Assembly: GCF_003852515.1 (NCBI RefSeq) | Contig: NZ_QAJK01000052.1 | Location: 52,631 to 116,630 of the forward strand | Source of the DNA: Variovorax sp. KBW07 | GTDB taxonomy: Bacteria; Pseudomonadota; Gammaproteobacteria; Burkholderiales; Burkholderiaceae_C | Direction: 5' to 3' | Length of the DNA: 64,000 bases | Notes under the pieces: generated by a model | Seen by the model: only the letters and a program-made list of their open reading frames with translations | Database searches by the model: none | What the model was told of the DNA's origin: nothing | Made by a program: the position numbers and the translations under genes | Shown here: positions 49,406 to 57,808 of the stretch, one piece after another | Layout of the letters: the number at the start of each line of letters is the position of its first letter | Position numbering within the stretch: position 1 is the first letter of the stretch

Positions 49406-49720
49406 TCAGGACGAAGGAGAGATTGCGGGGCGCTGGGCGCCGTCGGTGCGCATCAGCAGCAGCAATGCGACCACCTCGGCCCCGGCCCATTCGGGCTCGG
49501 GCTCCTTCCTGCGTAGCAAAAGGTCGAGGAGGTCGTTGTCCGACAGGTCCATCAGTGTCTCCATCGCTCCCGCTTGACCGACGGTCATGTGGGATTCGTG
49601 CCGCTCGAAAAAGCGGGCGATGAACAGGTCGTTCTCGAGCAGGCCGCGCCGGCAACGCCATTTCAGCTTGCTCAGCGCACGTTCGCTGAGCGGCTGCAGG
49701 AGTTCGTCGGCGGTTTGCAT
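49406..49720 (-). CDS. sdhE: FAD assembly factor SdhE
   Basis: SdhE promotes covalent flavinylation of SdhA. The 104 aa protein has the family hallmark RRGLLENDLFIARFF (variant of RRGMxELD) and an all-helical composition, with a C-terminal extension of about 20 residues. Its location between sdhB and gltA matches the role. Confidence 0.92.
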   Translation of the reverse strand: MQTADELLQPLSERALSKLKWRCRRGLLENDLFIARFFERHESHMTVGQAGAMETLMDLSDNDLLDLLLRRKEPEPEWAGAEVVALLLLMRTDGAQRPAISPSS

Positions 49721-49742
49721 GGTGATGTCTAGAAGAAAAAGA

Positions 49743-50444
49743 TCAGATGGCGCGACGCACCATCAGTTCCTTGATCTTGCCGATGGCCCGGGTGGGGTTC
49801 AGGCTCTTCGGGCACACGTCGACGCAGTTCATGATCGTGTGGCAGCGGAACAGGCGGTACGGGTCTTCCAGGTTGTCCAGGCGCTCGGCGGTGGCTTCGT
49901 CGCGGCTGTCGGCGATGAAGCGGTAGGCCTGCAGCAGGCCGGCCGGGCCCACGAACTTGTCGGGGTTCCACCAGAAGCTCGGGCAGCTCGTGGAGCAGCT
50001 CGCGCACAGGATGCACTCGTACAGGCCGTTGAGCTCTTCGCGCTCTTCGGGCGACTGCAGGCGTTCCTTCTCGGGCGGCACGGTGTCGTTCTGCAGGTAC
50101 GGCTTGATCGAGTTGTACTGCTTGAAGAACTGCGTCATGTCGACGATCAGGTCGCGAATGACGGGCAGGCCCGGCAGCGGCTTCAACACGATCGTGCCCT
50201 TGAGCGTGAGCATGTTGGTCAGGCAGGCGAGGCCGTTCTTGCCGTTGATGTTCATCGCGTCGGAACCGCAGACGCCTTCGCGGCACGAGCGGCGGAACGA
50301 CAGCGTCGGGTCTTGCGCCTTGAGCTTCATCAGGGCGTCGAGCAGCATGCGTTCGTGGCCGTCGAGTTCGATCTCGACCGTCTGCATGTAAGGCTTGGCG
50401 TCCTTGTCCGGGTCGTAGCGGTAGATCTGGAATGTGCGCTTCAT
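49743..50444 (-). CDS. sdhB: Succinate dehydrogenase iron-sulfur subunit
   Basis: SdhB carries three Fe-S clusters for electron transfer from SdhA to quinone. The 233 aa protein has the [2Fe-2S] ligands in CREGVCGSDAMNINGKNGLAC, and two cysteine groups in CILCASCSTSCP and CHTIMNCVDVCPKSLNP for [4Fe-4S] and [3Fe-4S]. It lies 47 bp from sdhA. Confidence 0.97.
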   Translation of the reverse strand: MKRTFQIYRYDPDKDAKPYMQTVEIELDGHERMLLDALMKLKAQDPTLSFRRSCREGVCGSDAMNINGKNGLACLTNMLTLKGTIVLKPLPGLPVIRDLIVDMTQFFKQYNSIKPYLQNDTVPPEKERLQSPEEREELNGLYECILCASCSTSCPSFWWNPDKFVGPAGLLQAYRFIADSRDEATAERLDNLEDPYRLFRCHTIMNCVDVCPKSLNPTRAIGKIKELMVRRAI

Positions 50445-50491
50445 CGTAGTGACCTTGTGAATGCTTTTACTTGGCTGGCGTTAGCCGGTGC

Positions 50492-52300
50492 TTAGAACGT
50501 ACGGACCTTCGGCGGAACCGAGGCCACGGTGAGCGGCTGCAGCTTGACGGGCTTGTACGAGAGGCGGTTGTCCTGGCTGTACCAGAGCGTGTGCTTCATC
50601 CAGTTGGCGTCGTCGCGGCCGAGCGGTGCGACGGGGTCGTCCGCCGGGCGTTCGTAGTCTTCCACCGTGTGGGCGCCGCGGCATTCCTTGCGGGCGGCTG
50701 CGGAGACCATGGTGGCCTGCGCCACTTCGATCAGGTTGTCGACTTCCAGCGCTTCGATGCGGGCGGTGTTGAACACCTTGGACTTGTCCTTCAGGCCGAT
50801 CGAGTTGACGCGCTCGCGCACGGCGGCGATCTTGACCACGCCTTCGTCCATCGAGGCCTGCTTGCGGAACACGGCGGCGTGCTGCTGCATGACCGCGCGG
50901 ATCTCGCCGGCCACGTCCTGGGCGTATTCGCCGGTGGTGGTCGACTCCAGGCGGTTCAGGCGCTCCAGCGTGCGGTCGGCCGCATCGTTGGGCAGGGGCT
51001 TGTGTTCCTTGAGCTTGTCGTTGAACTCGACGATGTGGTTGCCGGCCGCGCGGCCGAACACCAGCAGGTCGAGCAGCGAGTTGGTGCCCAGGCGGTTGGC
51101 GCCGTGCACGCTCACGCACGAGCATTCGCCCACGGCGTAGAGGCCGTTCACCACGGCGCTGTTGTCTTCACCCTTCTGGATGACGACCTGGCCGTTGATG
51201 TTGGTCGGGATGCCGCCCATCTGGTAGTGGATGGTCGGCACGACGGGAATCGGTTCCTTGGTGATGTCGACGTTGGCGAAGTTGACGCCGATTTCGTACA
51301 CCGAAGGCAGGCGCTTGTGGATGGTCTCGGCGCCCAGGTGGTCGAGCTTGAGCAGCACGTAGTCCTTGTTGGGACCGCAGCCTCGGCCTTCCTTGATTTC
51401 CTGGTCCATCGAGCGCGAGACGAAGTCGCGCGGTGCCAGGTCCTTCAGCGTGGGCGCATAGCGCTCCATGAAGCGTTCGCCGTTGCTGTTCAGCAAGATG
51501 GCGCCTTCGCCGCGGCAGCCTTCGGTCAGCAGCACGCCCGCGCCGGCCACGCCGGTCGGGTGGAACTGCCAGAACTCCATGTCCTGCAGCGGGATGCCCG
51601 AGCGCGCGGCCATGCCGAGGCCGTCGCCGGTGTTGATGAAGGCGTTCGTCGAGGCCTGGAAGATGCGGCCCGCGCCGCCGGTGGCCAGCAGCACGGTCTT
51701 GGCCTGCAGGATGTGCAGGTCGCCGGTTTCCATTTCGAGCGCGGTCACGCCGACCACGTCGCCTTCGTCGTCACGAATCAGGTCCAGGGCCATCCATTCG
51801 ACGAAGAATTGGGTGCGGGCTTCGACGTTCTTCTGGTAAAGCGTGTGCAGCATCGCGTGGCCGGTGCGGTCGGCCGCGGCGCAGGCGCGTTGAACGGGCT
51901 TCTCGCCGTAGTTGGCGGTGTGGCCGCCGAACGGACGCTGGTAGATGGTGCCGTCGGGGTTGCGGTCGAACGGCATGCCGAAGTGTTCGAGTTCGTACAC
52001 GACCTTCGGTGCTTCGCGGCACATGAACTCGATCGCGTCCTGGTCGCCGAGCCAGTCGGAACCCTTGATCGTGTCGTAGAAGTGGTAGTGCCAGTTGTCT
52101 TCGCTCATGTTGCCGAGCGAAGCGCCGACGCCGCCCTGGGCTGCGACGGTGTGCGAACGCGTGGGGAACACCTTGGAGAGCACGGCCACGTTGAGGCCGG
52201 CGCGGGCAAGTTGCAGCGACGCGCGCATGCCGGAGCCGCCGGCACCGACGATCACGACGTCGAACTTGCGCTTGGTGATTTGTTCTTTTGTGTAGGTCAT
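50492..52300 (-). CDS. sdhA: Succinate dehydrogenase flavoprotein subunit
   Basis: SdhA oxidises succinate to fumarate. The 602 aa protein has the FAD-binding GAGGSGMRASLQLA, the FAD-linked His50 in TRSHTVAAQGGVGASLGN, and catalytic region HPTGVAGAGVLLTEGCRGEG. ATG 52300 is chosen as the family start. sdhE in the same run supplies the flavinylation factor. Confidence 0.97.
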   Translation of the reverse strand: MTYTKEQITKRKFDVVIVGAGGSGMRASLQLARAGLNVAVLSKVFPTRSHTVAAQGGVGASLGNMSEDNWHYHFYDTIKGSDWLGDQDAIEFMCREAPKVVYELEHFGMPFDRNPDGTIYQRPFGGHTANYGEKPVQRACAAADRTGHAMLHTLYQKNVEARTQFFVEWMALDLIRDDEGDVVGVTALEMETGDLHILQAKTVLLATGGAGRIFQASTNAFINTGDGLGMAARSGIPLQDMEFWQFHPTGVAGAGVLLTEGCRGEGAILLNSNGERFMERYAPTLKDLAPRDFVSRSMDQEIKEGRGCGPNKDYVLLKLDHLGAETIHKRLPSVYEIGVNFANVDITKEPIPVVPTIHYQMGGIPTNINGQVVIQKGEDNSAVVNGLYAVGECSCVSVHGANRLGTNSLLDLLVFGRAAGNHIVEFNDKLKEHKPLPNDAADRTLERLNRLESTTTGEYAQDVAGEIRAVMQQHAAVFRKQASMDEGVVKIAAVRERVNSIGLKDKSKVFNTARIEALEVDNLIEVAQATMVSAAARKECRGAHTVEDYERPADDPVAPLGRDDANWMKHTLWYSQDNRLSYKPVKLQPLTVASVPPKVRTF

Positions 52301-52307
52301 GGTGGGG

Positions 52308-52673
52308 TCAGATCTTCCAAAGCACTTGAATGGCCCAACCCGCACAACCGACAAGCCAGACGATGGTGAAAATTTGCAGGGCGAGGCGAATGCCGACGGG
52401 CTGGACATAGTCCATCCACACGTCGCGCATGCCGACCCACACGTGATAGAGCAGGGCGACGATCACGGAGAAGGTCAGTACCTTCATCCACTGCGCGGCG
52501 AAGATGCCGGCCCACAGGTCGTAGCCGATGGGGCCGCGCGAGAAGATCAGCTGTGCGAGCAGGATGATCGTGAAGAGCGCCATCAGGCCGCCCGTGATGC
52601 GCTGGCTAAGCCAGTCGCGCAAACCGTAATGTGCGCCGACGACGATGCGCTTGGAGCCGTAATTCACAGACAT
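52308..52673 (-). CDS. sdhD: Succinate dehydrogenase membrane anchor subunit
   Basis: This 121 aa protein has three transmembrane helices and the haem-ligand region ALLYHVWVGMRDVWMDYV. It forms the quinone site with SdhC. It is adjacent to sdhA (7 bp) and downstream of sdhC. Confidence 0.92.
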   Translation of the reverse strand: MSVNYGSKRIVVGAHYGLRDWLSQRITGGLMALFTIILLAQLIFSRGPIGYDLWAGIFAAQWMKVLTFSVIVALLYHVWVGMRDVWMDYVQPVGIRLALQIFTIVWLVGCAGWAIQVLWKI

Positions 52674-52686
52674 GGGGGGCTCCTTC

Positions 52687-53133
52687 TCAGTAAAAACCGA
52701 ACAGCTTGGCGGCGAGCACCAGGGTGAGCAGGATGCTCAGGAACAACGTGGCCATGGCCGAGGTATGGCCGAATTCCTTGGTCACCGCCGCATGGCTCAC
52801 GTCCATCCAGAGGTGGCGCAGGCCGGCGATGAAGTGGTGCAGGTAGGCCCAGATCAGGGCCAGCGCCACGAGCTTGAAGAACCATCCCGGCGCAAAGCCG
52901 ATGCCGGTGTTGAAAGCGGCCTTGAATTTGGCGAACGAGTAATCAGATGACAGCGACGTGTCGAACATCCAGATGATGAACGGCAGCAGCAGGAACATGA
53001 TCACGCCGCTGACGCGATGCAGGATCGACACGATGCCGGCAGGCGGCAGGCGGTAGGTCCTGAGATCGGTGAATGCATTGATGTTGCGGAATTCGCGACG
53101 CGGCGGCCGGGGGGGAGATGCAAGCTCTGTCAT
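52687..53133 (-). CDS. sdhC: Succinate dehydrogenase cytochrome b556 subunit
   Basis: This 148 aa protein has three transmembrane helices, SILHRVSGVIMF (quinone-site Ser/Arg) and LHHFIAGLRHLWMD (haem His). It is the first gene of the sdhCDAB-sdhE-gltA operon. The promoter probably lies in the 232 bp gap upstream (53134-53365), where no boxes were assigned with confidence. Confidence 0.94.
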   Translation of the reverse strand: MTELASPPRPPRREFRNINAFTDLRTYRLPPAGIVSILHRVSGVIMFLLLPFIIWMFDTSLSSDYSFAKFKAAFNTGIGFAPGWFFKLVALALIWAYLHHFIAGLRHLWMDVSHAAVTKEFGHTSAMATLFLSILLTLVLAAKLFGFY

Positions 53134-53365
53134 GGGGAGGAGGGCTTTCGTGGCTTGGTGGCTTGTTCTGAGAGCGAACGCTTTTGTTTCTTATGCGGAA
53201 ATGCAAACAACGCAAAATTCTATTGCAATGCACCATCGTGCTGCGGACGCGCTCGCGTCAACGCACCGTTGCAGTCGGATGCTATTGACTTCGGATCACA
53301 TCGCGAACGTTGTGTGCGCACATTCGCGCAATGGAATTCGGCATTCGTCTGCATCGGGGTAGGGG

Positions 53366-54124
53366 TCAGCCCAGCTGATTTCTGTAGTGGTGCGTGTCGG
53401 TGCGATAGAGCCCGCGGCGCAACTCCATGGGCATGTCATGGTAGGTGTGCGCGACGCGTTCCACACTCAGCAGGGGCATCTGCAGCGACACCGCCAGCAG
53501 CTCGGCCTGTTCGGCATCGGGCAGCACGGCGCGAATTTTTTCTTCGGCGCGGACCATGCGCACGCCGAACTCGGTTTCGAACAGCGCGTACATCGGGCCG
53601 GGCCAGGCGCGCAGCCGTTCGGCCGTGAGGCCCTTGAAGGGCGTGCCGGGCAGCCAGAGGTCTTCGAGGATGGTCGGCACGCCCGCATACGCGAGCACGC
53701 GGCGCACCTGCAGCACCGCGTCGCCGGTGCGCAGGCCGAGGGCGCGGGCCACGTCGGCCGAAGCGCGCAGGCGTTTGCAATCGACGATGGTGCGGACTGC
53801 GGGGCCTTCGGTGTTCGGGTCGCCCGCATCGGGCACCAGCTTGAGAAAGCGGTACTGCACATGCTGCTCGGCATGCGTGGCGACGAAGGTGCCCTTGCCC
53901 TGGCGCCGCACCACGAGGTTTTCGGCGGCAAGCTCGTCGATGGCCTTGCGCACCGTGCCCTGGCTCACGCGGTAGCGCGCGGCCAGGTCCATCTCGCTCG
54001 GGATGGGTTCGCCCGGCTTCCACTCGCCCGCCTGCAGGCTCTGCAGGATCAATGTCTTGATCTGCTGGTAGAGCGGACTGAAGGACGGCGTCGTGGGCTC
54101 GTCGAGGGCTGTGGGCGTGTTCAT
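53366..54124 (-). CDS. GntR-family regulator, HutC/UTRA type
   Basis: This 252 aa protein has an N-terminal winged helix (PLYQQIKTLILQSLQAGEWKPGEPIPSEMDLAARYRVSQGTVRKAIDEL) and a C-terminal UTRA effector domain. It is divergent from mdh and its start is 40 bp from a strong palindrome at 54165-54176, so it likely regulates itself, mdh, or both. The effector is unknown. Confidence 0.9.
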   Translation of the reverse strand: MNTPTALDEPTTPSFSPLYQQIKTLILQSLQAGEWKPGEPIPSEMDLAARYRVSQGTVRKAIDELAAENLVVRRQGKGTFVATHAEQHVQYRFLKLVPDAGDPNTEGPAVRTIVDCKRLRASADVARALGLRTGDAVLQVRRVLAYAGVPTILEDLWLPGTPFKGLTAERLRAWPGPMYALFETEFGVRMVRAEEKIRAVLPDAEQAELLAVSLQMPLLSVERVAHTYHDMPMELRRGLYRTDTHHYRNQLG

Positions 54125-54164
54125 GGCAGCGGTGGGGTGCGCCGTGGCGGCACCCCCGAGGATA

Positions 54165-54184
54165 TCTTATATAAGACATAAGAC
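54165..54184. promoter_or_regulatory. GntR-type operator between gntR and mdh
   Basis: TCTTATATAAGA is a perfect 12 bp palindrome, immediately followed by CATAAGAC, giving two direct ATAAGAC copies. The site lies 40 bp upstream of gntR and 124 bp upstream of mdh, consistent with control of either or both promoters. Confidence 0.65.
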
Positions 54185-54308
54185 GGGCTTTGGGGAATCG
54201 GCTTAAAATGCTGGCCGGTCCCGCGCCGCGGGAAGGTAATCCCCCCGTTGGACCATTGGCGCACCACGAGCGCGCCGACACCGTTTCATCACCTTCTGGA
54301 GTCTTCCC

Positions 54309-55295
54309 ATGAGCAAAAAGCCCGTCCGCGTTGCCGTCACCGGTGCCGCCGGTCAAATCGGTTACGCCCTGTTGTTCCGTATCGCTTCCGGCGAAATGCT
54401 CGGCAAAGACCAGCCGGTCATCCTGCAACTGCTCGAAATCCCCGACGAGAAGGCCCAGAAGGCGCTCAAGGGCGTGATGATGGAGCTGGACGACTGCGCC
54501 TTCCCGCTGCTGGCCGGCATGGAAGCCCACGGCGACCCCATGACCGCCTTCAAGGACGCCGACTACGCCCTGCTGGTCGGCTCGCGCCCCCGCGGCCCCG
54601 GCATGGAACGTGCCGAACTGCTGGCCGTCAACGGCGCCATCTTCACGGCACAAGGCAAGGCCCTGAACGCCGTCGCCAGCCGCAACGTCAAGGTTCTGGT
54701 GGTCGGCAACCCCGCCAACACCAACGCCTACATCGCCATGAAGAGCGCCCCTGACCTGCCGCGCAAGAACTTCACCGCCATGCTGCGCCTGGACCACAAC
54801 CGTGCCGCCAGCCAGATCGCCGCCAAGACCGGCAAGGCCGTGGCCGACATCGAGAAGCTCACCGTCTGGGGCAACCACTCGCCCACGATGTACGCCGACT
54901 ACCGTTTCGCGACCATCAACGGCGAAAGCGTCGCCAAGATGATCAACGATCAGGAATGGAACGCCAACACCTTCCTGCCGACCGTCGGCAAGCGCGGCGC
55001 GGCCATCATCGAAGCCCGTGGCCTGTCGTCGGCTGCCTCGGCCGCCAACGCCGCCATCGACCACATGCGCGACTGGGCCCTGGGCACCAACGGCAAGTGG
55101 GTCACCATGGGCATTCCGTCGGATGGCCAGTACGGCATTCCGAAGGACGTGATGTTCGGCTTCCCGGTCACCTGCGAAAACGGTGAGTACAAGCTGGTCG
55201 AAGGCCTCGAGATCGACGCATTCAGCCAGGAACGCATCAACAAGACGCTCGAAGAGCTCGAAGGCGAACGCGCCGGCGTTGCCCACCTGCTGTAA
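54309..55295 (+). CDS. mdh: Malate dehydrogenase
   Basis: Mdh interconverts malate and oxaloacetate in the TCA cycle. The 328 aa protein has the NAD motif [23 protein letters not shown], the substrate Arg region [16 protein letters not shown], and the catalytic His in [13 protein letters not shown]. This is the cytosolic-type (MDH type 2) form common in betaproteobacteria. Confidence 0.97.
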   Translation: MSKKPVRVAVTGAAGQIGYALLFRIASGEMLGKDQPVILQLLEIPDEKAQKALKGVMMELDDCAFPLLAGMEAHGDPMTAFKDADYALLVGSRPRGPGMERAELLAVNGAIFTAQGKALNAVASRNVKVLVVGNPANTNAYIAMKSAPDLPRKNFTAMLRLDHNRAASQIAAKTGKAVADIEKLTVWGNHSPTMYADYRFATINGESVAKMINDQEWNANTFLPTVGKRGAAIIEARGLSSAASAANAAIDHMRDWALGTNGKWVTMGIPSDGQYGIPKDVMFGFPVTCENGEYKLVEGLEIDAFSQERINKTLEELEGERAGVAHLL

Positions 55296-55318
55296 GTGCT
55301 GTAAGGCAAATCCACAGC

Positions 55319-56122
55319 ATGCTCGACTGGAATCCCGCGCTCTACCGTCGCTACGAGGACGAGCGCACCCGCCCCGCACAGGAACTCCTGGCGCGGGTGC
55401 CACTGACCGAGGCTGCCCGCGTGGTCGACCTCGGCTGCGGCCCGGGCAATTCCACCGAGTTGCTGGTCCAGCGGTTCCCGAAGGCCCAAGTCCTCGGGAC
55501 CGACAACTCCGAAGCCATGCTGGTCAGCGCGCGCGAGCGCCTGCCGCAAGCGCACTTCGAGTTGAGCGACATCGCGACCTGGGCGCCGCAAGAGCAAGGG
55601 CAAAAGCAAGACCCGGCTCAAGCGCCCAACCTCATTTATGCCAACGCGTCCCTGCAATGGGTGCCCGATCACGAAAAGCTGGTCCCGCGCCTGTTCGACG
55701 CGCTGGCCCCGGGCGGCGTGCTCGCCGTCCAGATGCCCGACAACCGCCAGGAGCCCACGCACCGCCTCATGCGCGAACTGGCGGCCGAAGCACCATGGGT
55801 CGAGCCCATCGGCGATGCCGACAGGCTGCGCACCAGGCTGCTGCCGCTGAGCGGCTACTACGACCTGCTGGCGCCCCTGGCCGCCCATGTCGACGTCTGG
55901 CACACCATCTACCAGCACCGCATGGCCGATGCCGCATCCATCGTCGAATGGGTGCGCGGCACGGGCCTGAAGCCCTTCGTCGACCGGCTCTCGCCCGACC
56001 TGCAGGCGAGCTACCTCGCCGAATACGAACGCCGCGTGAACGAGGCCTATCCGCCGCGCACTGACGGCAAGCGGCTGCTGGCCTTCCCGCGGATGTTCAT
56101 CGTGGCGCAAAAGAAGGCATGA
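55319..56122 (+). CDS. tam: Trans-aconitate 2-methyltransferase-like SAM methyltransferase
   Basis: This 267 aa class I methyltransferase has [15 protein letters not shown] (SAM motif I) and [18 protein letters not shown], which closely follow Tam. Tam methylates trans-aconitate, a toxic by-product of aconitase, which fits its position between mdh and acnB. The C-terminus has the Tam-like helix block ending [13 protein letters not shown]. The gene overlaps the next start by 4 bp. Confidence 0.85.
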   Translation: MLDWNPALYRRYEDERTRPAQELLARVPLTEAARVVDLGCGPGNSTELLVQRFPKAQVLGTDNSEAMLVSARERLPQAHFELSDIATWAPQEQGQKQDPAQAPNLIYANASLQWVPDHEKLVPRLFDALAPGGVLAVQMPDNRQEPTHRLMRELAAEAPWVEPIGDADRLRTRLLPLSGYYDLLAPLAAHVDVWHTIYQHRMADAASIVEWVRGTGLKPFVDRLSPDLQASYLAEYERRVNEAYPPRTDGKRLLAFPRMFIVAQKKA

Positions 56123-57120
56123 CCAACAAGGCCGTCCACCCCGCGGAAGTGTTGCTCGGCGCACAGGCCGGCGCCGTGACGCTGCCCGTTTGCGATCACT
56201 ACAGCGGCGTCGAAGCCCGCATGAAGAAAAGCCTCGCGCTTCAGGCCGAAATGGCCGAAGAGTTTGGCGCCTGCGTGTTCGACGTCACCCTCGATTGCGA
56301 AGACGGCGCCCCCGTGGGCGGCGAGGCGGAACATGCCGCGCTCGTCACCGAACTCGCGTTGGCGGCCAAGCCCGGCATGCGCGTCGGCGTGCGCGTGCAC
56401 CCGGTCGACCATCCGGCCTTTGCCGGCGACGTGATCACCATTGCCGGGCGTGCCGGCCATCGCCTGAGCCACCTGATGGTGCCCAAGGTCGAATCGGTGG
56501 CCGACGTGTTGCAGGCCGTCGCGGCGCTCGAGGCGGCCGATGCCGAAGCGCTGCCGCTGCACGTGCTGATCGAATCGCCGCTCGCCGTGCACAACGCCTT
56601 CGACATCGCCGCGCACCCGCGCGTGCAGTCGCTCAGCTTCGGCCTGATGGACTTCGTGTCGGCCCATGCCGGGGCCATTCCCGCCGATGGCATGGGTGCC
56701 GCCGGGCAGTTCAGCCACCCGCTGGTGGTGCGCGCCAAGCTGGCCATGGCGTCGGCCGCGCACGCCTACGGCAAGGTGCCGTCGCACTGCGTCGTCACCG
56801 AGTTCAACGACACCGATGCCATGCGCACGGCGGCCCGCAGGGCGGCCACCGAATTCGGCTACACGCGCATGTGGAGCATCCACCCGAACCAGATCCGCCC
56901 CATCCTCGAGGCGTTTGCGCCAGACGAGGCGCAAATCCAGATTGCTACACAAATCATTGCAAAAGCCGCAGCCGCGGATTGGGCTCCGACACAAATTGAT
57001 GGCACATTGCACGACCGCGCGAGCTACCGCCATTTCTGGCAGGTCCTGACGCGCGCCCACGCAACAGGGCGCGCGTTGCCCCCCGAGGCGAAAGCCTGGT
57101 TTGCATTCGCGGCCTCCTGA
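56119..57120 (+). CDS. HpcH/HpaI aldolase / CitE-like acyl-CoA lyase
   Basis: This 333 aa TIM-barrel protein has [39 protein letters not shown] and [14 protein letters not shown]...LSFGLMDF. These correspond to the CoA- and Mg-binding segments of CitE/malyl-CoA lyase enzymes. It may cleave a hydroxyacyl-CoA such as malyl- or citramalyl-CoA; the substrate is not readable. It is coupled to tam (ATGA overlap) and lies in the mdh-acnB run. Confidence 0.82.
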   Translation: MTNKAVHPAEVLLGAQAGAVTLPVCDHYSGVEARMKKSLALQAEMAEEFGACVFDVTLDCEDGAPVGGEAEHAALVTELALAAKPGMRVGVRVHPVDHPAFAGDVITIAGRAGHRLSHLMVPKVESVADVLQAVAALEAADAEALPLHVLIESPLAVHNAFDIAAHPRVQSLSFGLMDFVSAHAGAIPADGMGAAGQFSHPLVVRAKLAMASAAHAYGKVPSHCVVTEFNDTDAMRTAARRAATEFGYTRMWSIHPNQIRPILEAFAPDEAQIQIATQIIAKAAAADWAPTQIDGTLHDRASYRHFWQVLTRAHATGRALPPEAKAWFAFAAS

Positions 57121-57158
57121 AACGAAACCTTCGAACCCAGCCTCAAGGAAACCCTCAC

Positions 57159-57731
57159 ATGAAGAAAATTGCCCTGATCGCCGCAGTGGCCCTGGCTCTG
57201 CCGTTCGGTGCCATGGCACAGACCGCAGCGCCCGCCAAGCCGGCCGCTGCGAAGCCCGCCGCCAAATCCACTGAAGCCAAGAAGGCGCCGCCCAAGCGCC
57301 AGGTCACCCGCAAGGCGGCCAAGGCCGTCGAGGAAGTGACCCCCATCAACACCGACACCGATGTCGCGCTCAACGAAGCCGACCTGGCCGTCGCCCAGCG
57401 CGTGTCCATCGGCCGTGCCCAGTGCGAACTCGGCGCCGACGTGACCGTCACCCCCGACGAGAAGAAACCCGGCTTCTTCACCGTCACCACCAAGGGCCTG
57501 AAGTACCGCATGCACCCGGTCGAAAGCCGCACCGGTGCCATTCGCCTCGAAGACCCCCGTGCCGGCGCCATGTGGCTGCAGCTGGGCAACAAGTCGATGC
57601 TGATGAACCAGAAGGCCGGCCTGCGCATTGCCGACGAATGCCAGACCGAAGCCCAGGTCGCGTTTGCCGAAGAAATGAAGAAGAACCCGCCGAAGGCCCT
57701 TTTCGAAGGCGCCGACGGGGCCAAGAAGTAA
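57159..57731 (+). CDS. Secreted Ala/Lys-rich protein of unknown function
   Basis: This 190 aa protein has a signal peptide (MKKIALIAAVALALPFGAMAQ, cleavage after MAQ or AMA) followed by an Ala/Pro/Lys-rich stretch to about residue 50. A globular domain with two cysteines (AQCELG, ADECQTE) and KYRMHPVESRTGAIRLEDP follows. I do not recognise a family. It is predicted to be periplasmic and is placed between a CitE-like gene and acnB. Confidence 0.8.
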   Translation: MKKIALIAAVALALPFGAMAQTAAPAKPAAAKPAAKSTEAKKAPPKRQVTRKAAKAVEEVTPINTDTDVALNEADLAVAQRVSIGRAQCELGADVTVTPDEKKPGFFTVTTKGLKYRMHPVESRTGAIRLEDPRAGAMWLQLGNKSMLMNQKAGLRIADECQTEAQVAFAEEMKKNPPKALFEGADGAKK

Positions 57732-57808
57732 GTAACGAAACGGCGTGCGGCGCGGCTCTTGCTTGACCGCCCGCATGCCCTGCCAGCTCAGTTTCCGGAG
57801 AAAAGAAG

